Part shown: positions 42,488-51,180 of the stretch, piece after piece | Numbering within the stretch: position 1 is the stretch's first letter | Layout: each line of letters opens with the position of its first letter | Assembly (NCBI GenBank): GCA_029202405.1 | Contig: CP119312.1 | Location: forward strand, 2,547,001-2,611,000 | DNA: 64,000 nt | From: Candidatus Devosia phytovorans | GTDB lineage: Bacteria > Pseudomonadota > Alphaproteobacteria > Rhizobiales > Devosiaceae | Direction of reading: 5' to 3' | Translations under genes and position numbers: made by a program | The notes under the pieces: model-generated | Databases searched by the model: none | The model's input: the letters and a program-made list of their open reading frames with translations, nothing else | Told to the model about the DNA's origin: nothing

Positions 42488-43054
42488 TCAGCTTCCCTCA
42501 TTGTCTGAAGCGTAGAAAGTGTAAGAGAGCGTGATCTCTTTGACGGTGTTGAGCTCGGGATTGTCCGCAAGCTCAGGATCGACAAAGAAGACGATCGGCA
42601 TGTCCACGGTTTCCCCGGGCTGCAGCGTCTGCTCGGTAAAGCAGAAGCATTCGATCTTGTTGAAATAGACGCCGGCCTTTTCTGGCGAGACGTTGAACAC
42701 GGCCATGCCGGTGATCGGCTTGTCCGAATTGTTGGTCGCGACATAGTTGACCCTGTCGACAGAGCCGATCCTGTCCTTGACCAGCGAGGCTGCCTTGACG
42801 TTCCAGGCCAGATCATTGGCCACGTTGGAGTCAAAGCGCACCGTCATCTCGCGGTCGATGACGCCCTTGGGATTATCGCTCGCCTTGCCGGGCGTGCCGC
42901 CAAAACCGGTCACCTGGCAGAAGATGTTGTAGAGCGGCACCGAGGCATAGGCGAGGCCAACCATGCCCATGGCAATCCCCAGGCCGAGCACCGCAACGCG
43001 CTTGTTGCGGCGGGCCATTTCGGGATTGATGCCTGGATGGTTGAGATCGGTCAT
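42488..43054 (-). CDS. ctaG: Cytochrome c oxidase assembly protein CtaG (Cox11)
   Basis: 188 residues: an N-terminal membrane helix (VAVLGLGIAMGMVGLAYASVPLYN) and a periplasmic beta domain. The copper-binding motif is ECFCFTEQ, the CFCF signature of Cox11, and an upstream cysteine is in YNIFCQVTGFGG. It delivers copper to CuB of subunit I. The start overlaps the stop of the small upstream gene in a TGATG arrangement. Confidence 0.95.
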   Translation of the reverse strand: MTDLNHPGINPEMARRNKRVAVLGLGIAMGMVGLAYASVPLYNIFCQVTGFGGTPGKASDNPKGVIDREMTVRFDSNVANDLAWNVKAASLVKDRIGSVDRVNYVATNNSDKPITGMAVFNVSPEKAGVYFNKIECFCFTEQTLQPGETVDMPIVFFVDPELADNPELNTVKEITLSYTFYASDNEGS

Positions 43055-43233
43055 CAGAGCGCCCGATCAAACAGCGCCGGACCCATCTTGACGATGGTCA
43101 GCGTATAAAAGGTGATCGCAAAGATCGCCAGGGCAATGGCCAGGGCGATCGAGCGGCGCCGACGGACGCGCGCCCGGGCGGCAGCCACTTCCGGCGTTTC
43201 GGCTTCGACGTTCTGGATGTTCTGCGCGCTCAT
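43054..43233 (-). CDS. Small CoxF-like single-helix protein
   Basis: 59 residues, read as MSAQNIQNVEAETPE..., then a basic stretch RARVRRRRS, a membrane helix IALAIALAIFAITFYTLTIV, and a short tail ending GPALFDRAL. It fills exactly the gap between ctaB and ctaG: its ATG overlaps the ctaB stop (ATGA) and its TGA overlaps the ctaG start (TGATG). Small proteins at this position are called CoxF in related bacteria. The role is unknown but presumably in oxidase assembly. High confidence it is a gene, lower for the name. Confidence 0.85.
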   Translation of the reverse strand: MSAQNIQNVEAETPEVAAARARVRRRRSIALAIALAIFAITFYTLTIVKMGPALFDRAL

Positions 43234-44165
43234 CAGCCGAAGGTCCCGAAGCGGGTCAGCAGGTTGTCCGTCATGAAGGCAAAGAACACGATGAACAGGT
43301 AACTGAGCGAATAGTTGAACAAAGACCGCGCCGACTTGCGCATGGCGACGTCTTCACGGGTCATCAGCAGGCGCCAGGCGAACCAGCTGAAGGAGACTCC
43401 GGTGATGACGGCAACCGTCGTATAGACCCAGCCGGCAAAGCCGAGCACCGTCGGCAGCATGGCGGAGGCGGCAAGGATCAGCGTGTAGACAAAGATCTGC
43501 ACCTTGGTCGACTGATTACCCTTCACATTGGGCATCATCGGCACGCCGGCCGCGCCATAGTCTGACTGCTTGTAGAGCGCCAGCGCCCAGAAATGCGGCG
43601 GGGTCCAGAGGAAGATGATCAGGAACAGGACCACGCTTTCGAGCGAGACCGAACCGGTCACGGCAGCCCAGCCGACAATCGGCGGGAAGGCGCCGGCGGC
43701 GCCACCGATGACGATGTTCTGTGGCGTCGAGCGCTTGAGCCACATCGTATAGATGACGACGTAGAAGAAGATGGTGAAGGCCAGCCAGCCAGCCGCGACC
43801 CAATTGGTCGCAAGACCCAGCAGCGCCACCGAGAACACCGATAGCACCATGCCAAAGACCAGGGCCTCTTCGCGGCTCATGCGGCCAGAGGGGATGGGGC
43901 GGTTCTGCGTACGGCTCATGATGGCGTCAATGTCGCTATCATACCACATGTTGAGCGCCGCCGAGCCGCCCGCGCCGAGGGCGATGCAGGCGACGGCGAT
44001 GATTGCGACGAAGGGGTTGATCGAGCCTGGCGCGACGACAAGACCGACGAGGCCGGTGAACACCACCAGTTGCATGACGGTGGGCTTCAGCAGCGCGAGG
44101 TAGTCCCCCACGCCAGCTTCGCCGGTCATGCCGGAGAGTGATCTGTTGTCGTCGATAAAAGCCAC
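43233..44165 (-). CDS. ctaB: Heme O synthase (protoheme IX farnesyltransferase)
   Basis: 310 residues, about nine membrane helices, of the UbiA superfamily. The first Asp-rich motif lies in NMWYDSDIDAIMSRTQNRP. Adds a farnesyl group to heme b, giving heme O, the precursor of heme A for subunit I. The block FLWTPPHFWALALY is typical. The overlapping junction with the downstream small gene shows tight translational coupling. Confidence 0.96.
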   Translation of the reverse strand: MAFIDDNRSLSGMTGEAGVGDYLALLKPTVMQLVVFTGLVGLVVAPGSINPFVAIIAVACIALGAGGSAALNMWYDSDIDAIMSRTQNRPIPSGRMSREEALVFGMVLSVFSVALLGLATNWVAAGWLAFTIFFYVVIYTMWLKRSTPQNIVIGGAAGAFPPIVGWAAVTGSVSLESVVLFLIIFLWTPPHFWALALYKQSDYGAAGVPMMPNVKGNQSTKVQIFVYTLILAASAMLPTVLGFAGWVYTTVAVITGVSFSWFAWRLLMTREDVAMRKSARSLFNYSLSYLFIVFFAFMTDNLLTRFGTFG

Positions 44166-44190
44166 GGGCCTTGCCTTCGTCGGTTAAGTG

Positions 44191-44212
44191 CCGGGCCGCC
44201 GCAGCGGCCCGG
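44191..44212 (-). other. Intercistronic hairpin between ctaD and ctaB
   Basis: Perfect 9-bp stem CCGGGCCGC (44191-44199) / GCGGCCCGG (44204-44212) with a 4-base loop, 6 bp after the ctaD stop. No T-run. It may stabilise the ctaC-ctaD message relative to the downstream assembly genes. Confidence 0.6.
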
Positions 44213-44218
44213 ATGTCT

Positions 44219-45919
44219 TTAGTGTGCGTTGGTCGAGTCGATCCGCGGCAGGGTGGTGAACTGGTGGAACGGCGGCGGGCTGGACAGGGTCCATTCCAGG
44301 GTCGTTGCACCATCACCCCAGGGGTTGTCACCGGCGGGGCGCTTCTTGCGACCGGCTTCCCAGGTTGCATAGAAGAAGATCAGCATGGCCACGAAGGTGA
44401 TGTAGTAGCCGATCGAGGAGACGCGGTTGAACAGGCCGAACGCATCCGGATAGTCGATATAGCGGCGCGGCATGCCGGCAAGGCCGAGGAAATGCTGCGG
44501 GAAGAAAATCAGGTTCACGCCCACGAACATGACCCAGAAATGCGCCTTGGCCAGGGTCTCGTTGTAGAGGTAGCCGAACATCTTCGGGTACCAGTAGTAC
44601 CAGCCGGCAAAGATCGAGAACACGGCACCCAGCGACAGCACGTAGTGGAAGTGCGCCACCACATAATAGGTGTCGTGCAGGGCACGGTCAGCACCGGCAT
44701 TGGCCAGCACCACGCCGGTCACACCGCCGACGGTGAACAGGAAGATGAAGCCAATGGCCCAGAGCATGGGCGACTTGAAGGTGATCGAGCCGCCCCACAT
44801 GGTGGCGATCCAGCTGAAGATCTTCACGCCCGTGGGCACCGCAATGACCATGGTGGCGGCAACGAAGTAGCGCTGCACGTCGAGGCTCATGCCGGTCGTA
44901 TACATGTGGTGAGCCCACACGACGAAGCCGACGAAACCGATCGCGACCATGGCATAGGCCATGGCCATGTAGCCAAAGATCGGCTTGCGGCTAAAGGTCG
45001 AGACGATGTGGCTGATGATGCCGAAGCCCGGCAAGATCATGATGTAAACTTCAGGGTGACCGAAGAACCAGAACAGATGCTGGAACAGGATCGGGTCACC
45101 GCCCTCGGCAGGCTTGAAGAAGGCCGTGCCGAAGTTGCGGTCGGTCAGCAGCATGGTGATGGCGCCAGCCAGAACCGGCAGGGCCAGCAGCAGCAGGAAG
45201 GCGGTCACCAGCACCGACCAGGCAAACAGCGGCATCTTGTGCAGCGTCATGCCGGGAGCGCGCATGTTGAAGATCGTGGTGATCAGGTTGATGGCGCCCA
45301 GGATCGAGCTCACGCCAGCCACGTGCAGCGACAGGATGGCGAAATCCATGGCTGGACCGGGGTGGCCGGTGGTCGAGAGCGGCGGGTAGATCGTCCAGCC
45401 GCCACCAAAGCCGAGCGCGCCCGGGCCGGTACCTTCAAAGAACAGGCTCATCAGCAGCAGGATGAAGGCCGGCGGCAGCAACCAGAAGGCGATGTTGTTG
45501 ATACGCGGGAAAGCGGTATCGGGCGCGCCGATCATCAGCGGCGCGAAATAGTTGGCAAAGCCGCCCATGGTGGCGGGCATGACCACGAAGAACACCATGA
45601 TCAGCGCATGCGCCGTGGTGAAGACGTTGTACATGTGCTTGCCGGCGTCGAGCGCTTCGGCACCGGCTGCGTCCATGCCATAGACCATGGCTGCAAGGCC
45701 GTGGAAGATCTGGATGCCCGGCTCCTGCAGTTCCATGCGCATGACGCCGGACAGCAGGCCGCCGATGATCCCCGCGACAATCGCGAAGATCAGATACATG
45801 ATACCGATGTCTTTGTGGTTGGTCGAATAGACCCAACGCTGCCAGCCGGTTGGTTCATGATGCGAAGCGGCGTCGTGGCCGGTCGCGTGGGCTTCGAGGT
45901 GGGCGGTAGTGTCAGCCAT
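44219..45919 (-). CDS. ctaD: Cytochrome c oxidase subunit I
   Basis: 566 residues, 12 membrane helices, holding heme a and the heme a3-CuB site. Diagnostic stretches: FFGHPEVYIMILPGFG (the CuB His and the cross-linked Tyr), WAHHMYTTGM, and THYYVVAHFHYVL-like HDTYYVVAHFHYVLSLGA with the heme ligands. The Glu in HPEVY-type helix VI indicates an A1-type heme-copper oxidase. It lies 23 bp downstream of ctaC. Confidence 0.98.
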   Translation of the reverse strand: MADTTAHLEAHATGHDAASHHEPTGWQRWVYSTNHKDIGIMYLIFAIVAGIIGGLLSGVMRMELQEPGIQIFHGLAAMVYGMDAAGAEALDAGKHMYNVFTTAHALIMVFFVVMPATMGGFANYFAPLMIGAPDTAFPRINNIAFWLLPPAFILLLMSLFFEGTGPGALGFGGGWTIYPPLSTTGHPGPAMDFAILSLHVAGVSSILGAINLITTIFNMRAPGMTLHKMPLFAWSVLVTAFLLLLALPVLAGAITMLLTDRNFGTAFFKPAEGGDPILFQHLFWFFGHPEVYIMILPGFGIISHIVSTFSRKPIFGYMAMAYAMVAIGFVGFVVWAHHMYTTGMSLDVQRYFVAATMVIAVPTGVKIFSWIATMWGGSITFKSPMLWAIGFIFLFTVGGVTGVVLANAGADRALHDTYYVVAHFHYVLSLGAVFSIFAGWYYWYPKMFGYLYNETLAKAHFWVMFVGVNLIFFPQHFLGLAGMPRRYIDYPDAFGLFNRVSSIGYYITFVAMLIFFYATWEAGRKKRPAGDNPWGDGATTLEWTLSSPPPFHQFTTLPRIDSTNAH

Positions 45920-45942
45920 TTATTATCCCCTGACCCGTGTTC

Positions 45943-46884
45943 TTACTGCACAGCCGCGAGCGTAGCGTTGCCGGCGTTGTAGTCGCCCGCCTCGTACGCT
46001 GCCAGAAAGGCTGCAAATTCTTCTTTTTCGACGACGCGCACGGCGATCGGCATGAAGGCATGATCCTTGCCGCAAAGCTCGGAGCACTGGCCGTAGAAAA
46101 TGCCGGTTTCGCGCGAATTGAACCAGGTTTCGTTGAGACGGCCGGGCACCGCGTCGATCTTGATGCCGAAGGACGGCACGGCAAAGGCGTGGATCACACC
46201 CATTGGGTCAGCCGTCACCTGCAGGCGCACCGTGGTATCGACCGGAACGACGAGCTCATTGTCCACGGCCAGCAGGCGCGGCTGGCTTGGCTTGAGCGAA
46301 GGACGGTCGTTGCCGTCGCCGCTGGTCTCGGGCAGCAGCAGCTGGGTGAAGCCCAGGCCCTGATCGACATATTCATAGTCCCAGTACCACTGCTGGCCGG
46401 TGGCCTTGATGGTCAGCTCGGGCGCCGGCACTTCGACTTCGCCGAAGGAGAAGATGTTGGAGCCGAGATACTTGCGCTCGCCATCGGGTGTCGTCAGCTG
46501 GTCGCTCAGCACGCCAAAGGAGGGGATGGCGATAACGATCAGCGCCACGATCGGCAGCACCGTCCAGATCACTTCAACCATGGTGTTGTGGGTAAAGGCT
46601 GCCGGGACAGGATTGCGCTTGGCGTTGTAGCGGATGACGATCCAGACCAGCAGGCCCAGCACCAGCGCGACGATCAGGCTGATCGACCACATCAGGATGC
46701 CATCATGGAACGCCGTGATGGAGTCCATGATCGGGGTCACCGAACGCTGCAGGTGGAACTGGCCGGGGAGCGGATGACCGGCGGTGTAACCGCCCGTTTC
46801 TTCCTGCGCCGTGGCGAGAACTGGGGCCAGCGCCATTGCGGCTGCCGAAAAGGCCACCATCTTTCTCAAGAATTGCACGGTCAC
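45943..46884 (-). CDS. ctaC: Cytochrome c oxidase subunit II
   Basis: 313 residues. Signal peptide (VQFLRKMVAFSAAAMALAP), two membrane helices and a periplasmic cupredoxin domain. The CuA ligands are in YGQCSELCGKDHAFMPI (Cys-x3-Cys-x3-His-x2-Met) plus the upstream AFAVPSFGIK histidine region. It starts at GTG 46884 (or GTG 46878), preferred over an ATG at 46950 because the signal peptide then begins properly. First gene of the cta cluster. Confidence 0.95.
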   Translation of the reverse strand: MTVQFLRKMVAFSAAAMALAPVLATAQEETGGYTAGHPLPGQFHLQRSVTPIMDSITAFHDGILMWSISLIVALVLGLLVWIVIRYNAKRNPVPAAFTHNTMVEVIWTVLPIVALIVIAIPSFGVLSDQLTTPDGERKYLGSNIFSFGEVEVPAPELTIKATGQQWYWDYEYVDQGLGFTQLLLPETSGDGNDRPSLKPSQPRLLAVDNELVVPVDTTVRLQVTADPMGVIHAFAVPSFGIKIDAVPGRLNETWFNSRETGIFYGQCSELCGKDHAFMPIAVRVVEKEEFAAFLAAYEAGDYNAGNATLAAVQ

Positions 46885-47212
46885 CTGATACCCCCTATCG
46901 ACGTCAATTGGTGCGACCACACCGGGATTGAGGGGAAAATACAGCGGCATAGCAAACGCCGCCCCGACTCAACCTCGGAGCGAAAAACTCGTGGATTGAC
47001 CTAAATCATATCGCGAGAGCCGAGTCCATCGCAGCCAGATGGCCGGAATGTGAGCCAGATTGTGGAGCCGCGACAGGCAAATGCCTCATGCTCGCCGCAG
47101 TTTACGACCCATATCTCCAGCAAATCCGGGCCTTGGTTGACTTGAACCAAAGCCTGTCGGAAACACTAAAAGCCTAGCGCAGCTGCGTGATTCGTCGGGA
47201 GAATTGATACAA
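46885..47212. promoter_or_regulatory. Divergent region between ctaC and ialB
   Basis: 328 bp with no gene. It should hold the promoter of the cta cluster (minus strand) and that of the IalB gene (plus strand). TTGA-N6-TCAT at 46996-47009 resembles an FNR/FixK site (TTGA-N6-TCAA) with one mismatch. TTGGTT (47133-47138) / AACCAA (47145-47150) is an inverted repeat. Neither is proven to act. Confidence 0.4.
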
Positions 47213-47725
47213 GTGAAGTCGATCGTGAAGCGCCGCCTGGCCGGCCTGGGTCTTGCCCTCATCGCAGCAACGGGTGTCACGAGCGCTGCTCAGGCCCAAG
47301 GCGTGGTCCGCGGGGAATATGGCGACTGGCAGATGAGTTGCGACACGCCGCCCGGGGCGAGTTTCGAGCAATGCGCCATCATCCAGAACGTGACCGCCGA
47401 GGACCAGCCCAATGTGGGCCTCTCCGTCATCGTGCTGCGCACCGCCGACCGCGAGGCACGTCTGCTGCGCGTGCTGGCGCCGCTCGGTGTGCTGCTGCCC
47501 AATGGGCTTGGCCTCAATGTCGATGGCGAAGACATGGGGCGTGTTGCCTTCGTGCGTTGCCTGCCCAATGGCTGCGTCGCCGAAGTCGTGCTCGACGACA
47601 GCCTGATCGACACTCTGTCACAGGGCGAGAATGCCATCTTCGTCGTATTTAAGACGCCGGAAGAGGGCATTGGCATTCCGGTTTCGCTGAACGGCTTCGA
47701 GGAAGGCTTCGCCCAGCTCCCTTAG
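47213..47725 (+). CDS. Invasion-associated locus B (IalB) domain protein
   Basis: 170 residues: a signal peptide (KRRLAGLGLALIAATGVTSAAQAQ) and an IalB-type periplasmic domain. It contains the typical GEYGDWQMSCD opening and cysteines (MSCD, EQCAII, RCLPNGCVAE) likely paired as disulfides. The domain is named for a Bartonella factor but is common in free-living alphaproteobacteria, where its role is unclear. GTG 47213 is preferred (GGGAG eleven bases upstream); TTG 47204 is in frame. The PilZ gene follows 15 bp later. Confidence 0.88.
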   Translation: MKSIVKRRLAGLGLALIAATGVTSAAQAQGVVRGEYGDWQMSCDTPPGASFEQCAIIQNVTAEDQPNVGLSVIVLRTADREARLLRVLAPLGVLLPNGLGLNVDGEDMGRVAFVRCLPNGCVAEVVLDDSLIDTLSQGENAIFVVFKTPEEGIGIPVSLNGFEEGFAQLP

Positions 47726-47740
47726 TAGAAGGAGTCGGAA

Positions 47741-47986
47741 GTGACCGAAGAACGACGCGCCACCATTCGTCATCGCACGCTCAAGGGCGCTCGCATTGCC
47801 AGCAATGAAGGTTTTTCGACCTTTACCTGCATGGTTCGCAACATGTCGGACACCGGGGCCCTGCTTCGACTGCCCAGCATCGTTGGTGTGCCTGATGACT
47901 TCGAGCTCGTGATGGACGACGGCCGCACCTTTACCTGCAGCGCGGTACACAAGTCCGCCACCGACATCGGCGTCCGCTTTACCTGA
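47741..47986 (+). CDS. PilZ-domain protein (c-di-GMP effector candidate)
   Basis: 81 residues, a stand-alone PilZ domain. The c-di-GMP-binding elements are present: an arginine motif RRATIRHR near the N-terminus and NMSDTGALL for the D/NxSxxG motif. Expected to bind cyclic di-GMP and act by contact with a partner. It starts at GTG 47741 with AGAAGGAG upstream. Probably co-transcribed with the IalB gene. Confidence 0.87.
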   Translation: MTEERRATIRHRTLKGARIASNEGFSTFTCMVRNMSDTGALLRLPSIVGVPDDFELVMDDGRTFTCSAVHKSATDIGVRFT

Positions 47987-47990
47987 CTGA

Positions 47991-48029
47991 AAAGAAAAAA
48001 GCCGGACAGGCGCTCAGCGCGTGTCCGGC
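47991..48029 (-). terminator. Terminator-like hairpin with U-tract on minus strand
   Basis: GCCGGACA (48001-48008) / TGTCCGGC (48022-48029) with an inner GCGC/GCGC pairing. On the minus strand it is followed by TTTTTTCTTT. It lies between the convergent PilZ and DUF1127 genes and best terminates minus-strand transcription; the hairpin may also stop the plus-strand pair. Confidence 0.75.
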
Positions 48030-48112
48030 AAGTCATCAGGAAACGGGACCGGTGGCAAAACCGGTCCGGGAGAAGGCACGAGCGCTCGTAAAGTGTCCGT
48101 ACCAACAAGGTG

Positions 48113-48135
48113 GCACGGGTCTCGTCGACCCGTGC
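48113..48135 (-). terminator. Second hairpin downstream of the DUF1127 gene
   Basis: Perfect 9-bp stem GCACGGGTC (48113-48121) / GACCCGTGC (48127-48135), 13 bp past the DUF1127 stop. No T-run directly after it. With the hairpin at 48001 it forms a double 3' structure. Confidence 0.55.
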
Positions 48136-48148
48136 AATTCGTTTGTGA

Positions 48149-48406
48149 TCAGCGGTGTGCGCTGATCGAGCGCGCTGCACTCAGCAGGTGGCCGGCGCGC
48201 AGGGGCGAAGCCAGGGCTGCAGCGACGTCGTCGCGCGAAATGCCCAGGTCATTGAGCCGGGTATGATCGAGTTCCAGCAGAGCCGACAACGCCACCCGAC
48301 GGGCACGTGCGGCGCGAGCCTTTGCAATCCAGCGTGCGAAGGCGACGAAGGGATTTGCGGGCGTGGCGGCCGTGAGTGACCGCTCGCCGGGAAGCGAGAG
48401 AGCCAT
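48149..48406 (-). CDS. DUF1127 (YjiS-like) small protein
   Basis: 85 residues. The C-terminal half matches DUF1127: an arginine-rich helix (ARAARARRVALSALLELDHTRLNDLGISRDDV), in which short family members have been linked to RNA and phosphate/carbon metabolism in Agrobacterium and Rhodobacter. The ATG at 48406 has GGAG six bases upstream. It is divergent from a LysR gene, a common neighbour, which may control it. Confidence 0.85.
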   Translation of the reverse strand: MALSLPGERSLTAATPANPFVAFARWIAKARAARARRVALSALLELDHTRLNDLGISRDDVAAALASPLRAGHLLSAARSISAHR

Positions 48407-48564
48407 GATAGTCTCCAAAGATGTTGTTGTGCCCTAGAGGGAGGAGCGGGCTGGGTCCGGCGCGGAACTATTGCGCCGATAATCATCAGATAGCGCTCTG
48501 GACTTCCATTCGTCCAACAAATAGATTTCATCCCATCAATCAATTTGGGTGATGGAGATTACCC

Positions 48565-49452
48565 ATGAGCGCGCCCCTCGATCTCGATCAGTTGCAGAGC
48601 TTTTGCGCCATTGCCGATTGCGGCAGCTTCACCGAGGCAGCGCGGCGGGTGAACAAGACCCAATCGGCCGTGTCCATGCAGATCAAGCGGCTCGAGGAGC
48701 GGCTGGGACAGAGTTTGCTGGCACGGGAAGGTCGAAGCGTCACGCTGACGCTGCATGGCGAGGCGCTTTATGCGCGGGCCCGCAAGATGTTGCGCACCAA
48801 TGCGGAAATCCTCGACCACTTTTCCGAGGGCGACCTGGCCGGTTCGATCCGCTTCGGCGTGCCGGACGATTATGCCGTGCGCCTGCTGCCGGTGATCCTG
48901 TCGAGCTTCCAGCGCACCCATCCCAAGATCGCCGTCGACGTCTCCTGCATGGCGTCGGAACACTTGCTGGAGGGCATGCGGTCGGGTCGATATGATCTGA
49001 TTGTCTTCACCCAGGGGACCGAGCAGAATTACGGCGAGCTGTTCCGCACCGAGAAGATGTTCTGGGTCGCGAGCCATGGTGGTCGCGCCCTGGCCAGCGA
49101 GCCGCTGGCGATTGCCTGCGGGCCGCAATATTGCATCTGGCGCAAGGATGCGATGGACGCGCTGGACCGCACCAGCAAGGATTATCGGATCGCCTATACG
49201 TCCTCCAATGCCACGGCGATATCGAGCGCCGTGCTGTCGGATCTCGCCATAGGCTTCTTGCCGGAGAGCGCGTTGCAGCCGGGCATGCGGGTGGTCAATG
49301 ACGAGGTTGGCCTGCCGCGTCTCCCCGACGCGCAGATTGCGCTGATGCGGGCCAGCCATGCCTACGGCGGCATTTACGACGCGCTGGCCAATCATATCGT
49401 GCAGTCGATGGGCAATCTTGACCTGCCCCGCCCTGCCGAGGCGGCGGAATAG
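48565..49452 (+). CDS. LysR-family transcriptional regulator
   Basis: 295 residues. N-terminal winged helix (LQSFCAIADCGSFTEAARRVNKTQSAVSMQIKRLEERLG) and a LysR substrate-binding domain (SIRFGVPDDYAVRLLPVIL..., LIVFTQG). The overall look is LrhA-like. Target unknown; the divergent DUF1127 gene is the natural candidate. The gap of 158 bp is AT-rich near the start of the DUF1127 gene and would hold the binding site. Confidence 0.93.
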   Translation: MSAPLDLDQLQSFCAIADCGSFTEAARRVNKTQSAVSMQIKRLEERLGQSLLAREGRSVTLTLHGEALYARARKMLRTNAEILDHFSEGDLAGSIRFGVPDDYAVRLLPVILSSFQRTHPKIAVDVSCMASEHLLEGMRSGRYDLIVFTQGTEQNYGELFRTEKMFWVASHGGRALASEPLAIACGPQYCIWRKDAMDALDRTSKDYRIAYTSSNATAISSAVLSDLAIGFLPESALQPGMRVVNDEVGLPRLPDAQIALMRASHAYGGIYDALANHIVQSMGNLDLPRPAEAAE

Positions 49453-49517
49453 CCGGGATCACCAGCTTGTTGTCTGGTGATCCTTGACCTGAACCGGGCT
49501 TTGTCGCACCAGAGGAC

Positions 49518-51131
49518 ATGGCCGAAGCTCTCACCAATGCCGCAGAATTTACCGTCAGCGAGATCGCGCAGGCGGTCAAACGCACCGTGGAAGACGAATT
49601 CGGCCATGTGCGGGTGCGGGGCGAAATCTCGGGCTATCGCGGACAGCATAGCTCGGGCCACGCCTATTTCACGCTTAAGGACGATGCGGCGTCGATGGAT
49701 GCCGTGGTGTGGAAGGGCAATTTCGCTCGGCTGACCTTCAAGCCTGAAGAGGGCATGGAGGTCATTGCCACCGGGCGGCTGACCACCTTCCCGCGCTCCT
49801 CCAAGTACCAGATCGTCATCGACAATATCGAGCCGGCCGGCGCCGGCGCCTTGATGGCGTTGCTGGAAGAGCGGCGGCGGAAACTGGCGGCGGAGGGCCT
49901 GTTTGCCAAGGAGCGCAAGCGCGCCCTGCCCTATCTGCCGCGGGTGATCGGGGTCGTGACCTCGCCGACCGGCGCCGTGATCCGCGACATCCTCCATCGC
50001 CTCAACGATCGATTCCCCTGCCATGTGCTGGTGTGGCCGGTGCGGGTGCAGGGCGATACCTGTGCGCCCGAGGTGGTCAATGCCATCGAGGGCTTTAACG
50101 CCTTGCTGCCCAATGGAAATATCCCGCGGCCAGACCTTCTAATAGTGGCGCGTGGTGGCGGGTCGATCGAGGATCTCTGGGGCTTCAACGAGGAAGCCGT
50201 GGTGCGCGCCGTAGCGGCCAGCGGCATTCCGGTGATCTCGGCCGTGGGGCACGAGACCGACACCACGCTGATCGACTATGCCTCCGACATGCGGGCGCCG
50301 ACGCCGACCGCCGCCGCAGAAGCGGCTGTGCCGGTGCGGGCCGAACTCATTGGTTATGTTGACGATTTGGGCTCGCGCCAGCGCCAGGCGACGCGGCGTG
50401 TGACGGGCAGTGCGCGCGACCGGTTCCGGGCGGCGGCGGCTGGACTGCCGCGCGCGACAGACCTGGTTTCGACGCAGCGGCAACGGCTCGACCACGCGGC
50501 GAGCAACCTGCTCGGGGGCCTGCGCCATTCGGTGCAGGATCGCCGCGTCGCCTTTGCCCGGATCGAGAGCAAGCATGCTGGACGACTTCTTGCCGATCGC
50601 TGGAAGGCGGCCTCCGAGCGGCTGACAGGCCTGTCGTTCCGCGGCGAAGCCGGTCTCAACAAGACCGTCGAGCGGGCGCGACTGACCTATGACCCGCGCG
50701 CGGCGCGCCTCGGTTCCGCGGCCGGTCGTCTGGTCGAACGCAAGCGGGCGATCTTTGACGCCATCGGTCCGAAACTCTCGCCCAATGCGCTACGGACCGA
50801 GCTGCGCCATTCGCAGGGTCAGCTCGCGCCACTGGCATCGCGGCTGCTGGCCGGGATCGCGACCGGGCTTACCGAAAAGCGCTCGGCGCTGACGCAGTCG
50901 GGCAAGCTGCTTGTGTCGCTGAGCTACCGGAGCGTGCTGGCGCGCGGCTATGCCGTGGTCAAGGACAGCGAGGGCAATTTGATCCATGGCAAGGCGGGCG
51001 TGGCGCCGGGCGATCAGGTTGCGATCGAGTTTGGCGATGGCGCGGTCGGCGCGACGATTGCCGGCAGCCCGCCCATAAAGAAGAAACCACGCCCGCAGAC
51101 AGGCGACGATAGTCAGGAAAGCCTCTTTTGA
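49518..51131 (+). CDS. xseA: Exodeoxyribonuclease VII large subunit
   Basis: 537 residues, at the upper end for the family. An N-terminal OB fold (EFTVSEIAQAVKRTVEDEFGHVRVRGEISGYRGQHSSGHAYFTLKD), then the catalytic domain (VIGVVTSPTGAVIRDI, ARGGGSIEDLWGFNEE, SAVGHETDTTLIDYASDMRAPTPTAAAE) and a long helical C-terminus. With the small subunit (not here) it degrades single-stranded DNA. DUF2093 follows 49 bp later, as is usual in this order. Confidence 0.96.
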   Translation: MAEALTNAAEFTVSEIAQAVKRTVEDEFGHVRVRGEISGYRGQHSSGHAYFTLKDDAASMDAVVWKGNFARLTFKPEEGMEVIATGRLTTFPRSSKYQIVIDNIEPAGAGALMALLEERRRKLAAEGLFAKERKRALPYLPRVIGVVTSPTGAVIRDILHRLNDRFPCHVLVWPVRVQGDTCAPEVVNAIEGFNALLPNGNIPRPDLLIVARGGGSIEDLWGFNEEAVVRAVAASGIPVISAVGHETDTTLIDYASDMRAPTPTAAAEAAVPVRAELIGYVDDLGSRQRQATRRVTGSARDRFRAAAAGLPRATDLVSTQRQRLDHAASNLLGGLRHSVQDRRVAFARIESKHAGRLLADRWKAASERLTGLSFRGEAGLNKTVERARLTYDPRAARLGSAAGRLVERKRAIFDAIGPKLSPNALRTELRHSQGQLAPLASRLLAGIATGLTEKRSALTQSGKLLVSLSYRSVLARGYAVVKDSEGNLIHGKAGVAPGDQVAIEFGDGAVGATIAGSPPIKKKPRPQTGDDSQESLF

Positions 51132-51180
51132 TCGGGGTGCCGGCCCGCTATATCGGGGCAAAGGTTGAAGGAAGATCGGC

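Noticed and set aside
44171..45982. A 603-codon plus-strand frame opposite ctaD
   Set aside because: His/Asp/Gly-rich reversed-strand composition, opposite cytochrome oxidase subunit I; not a gene.
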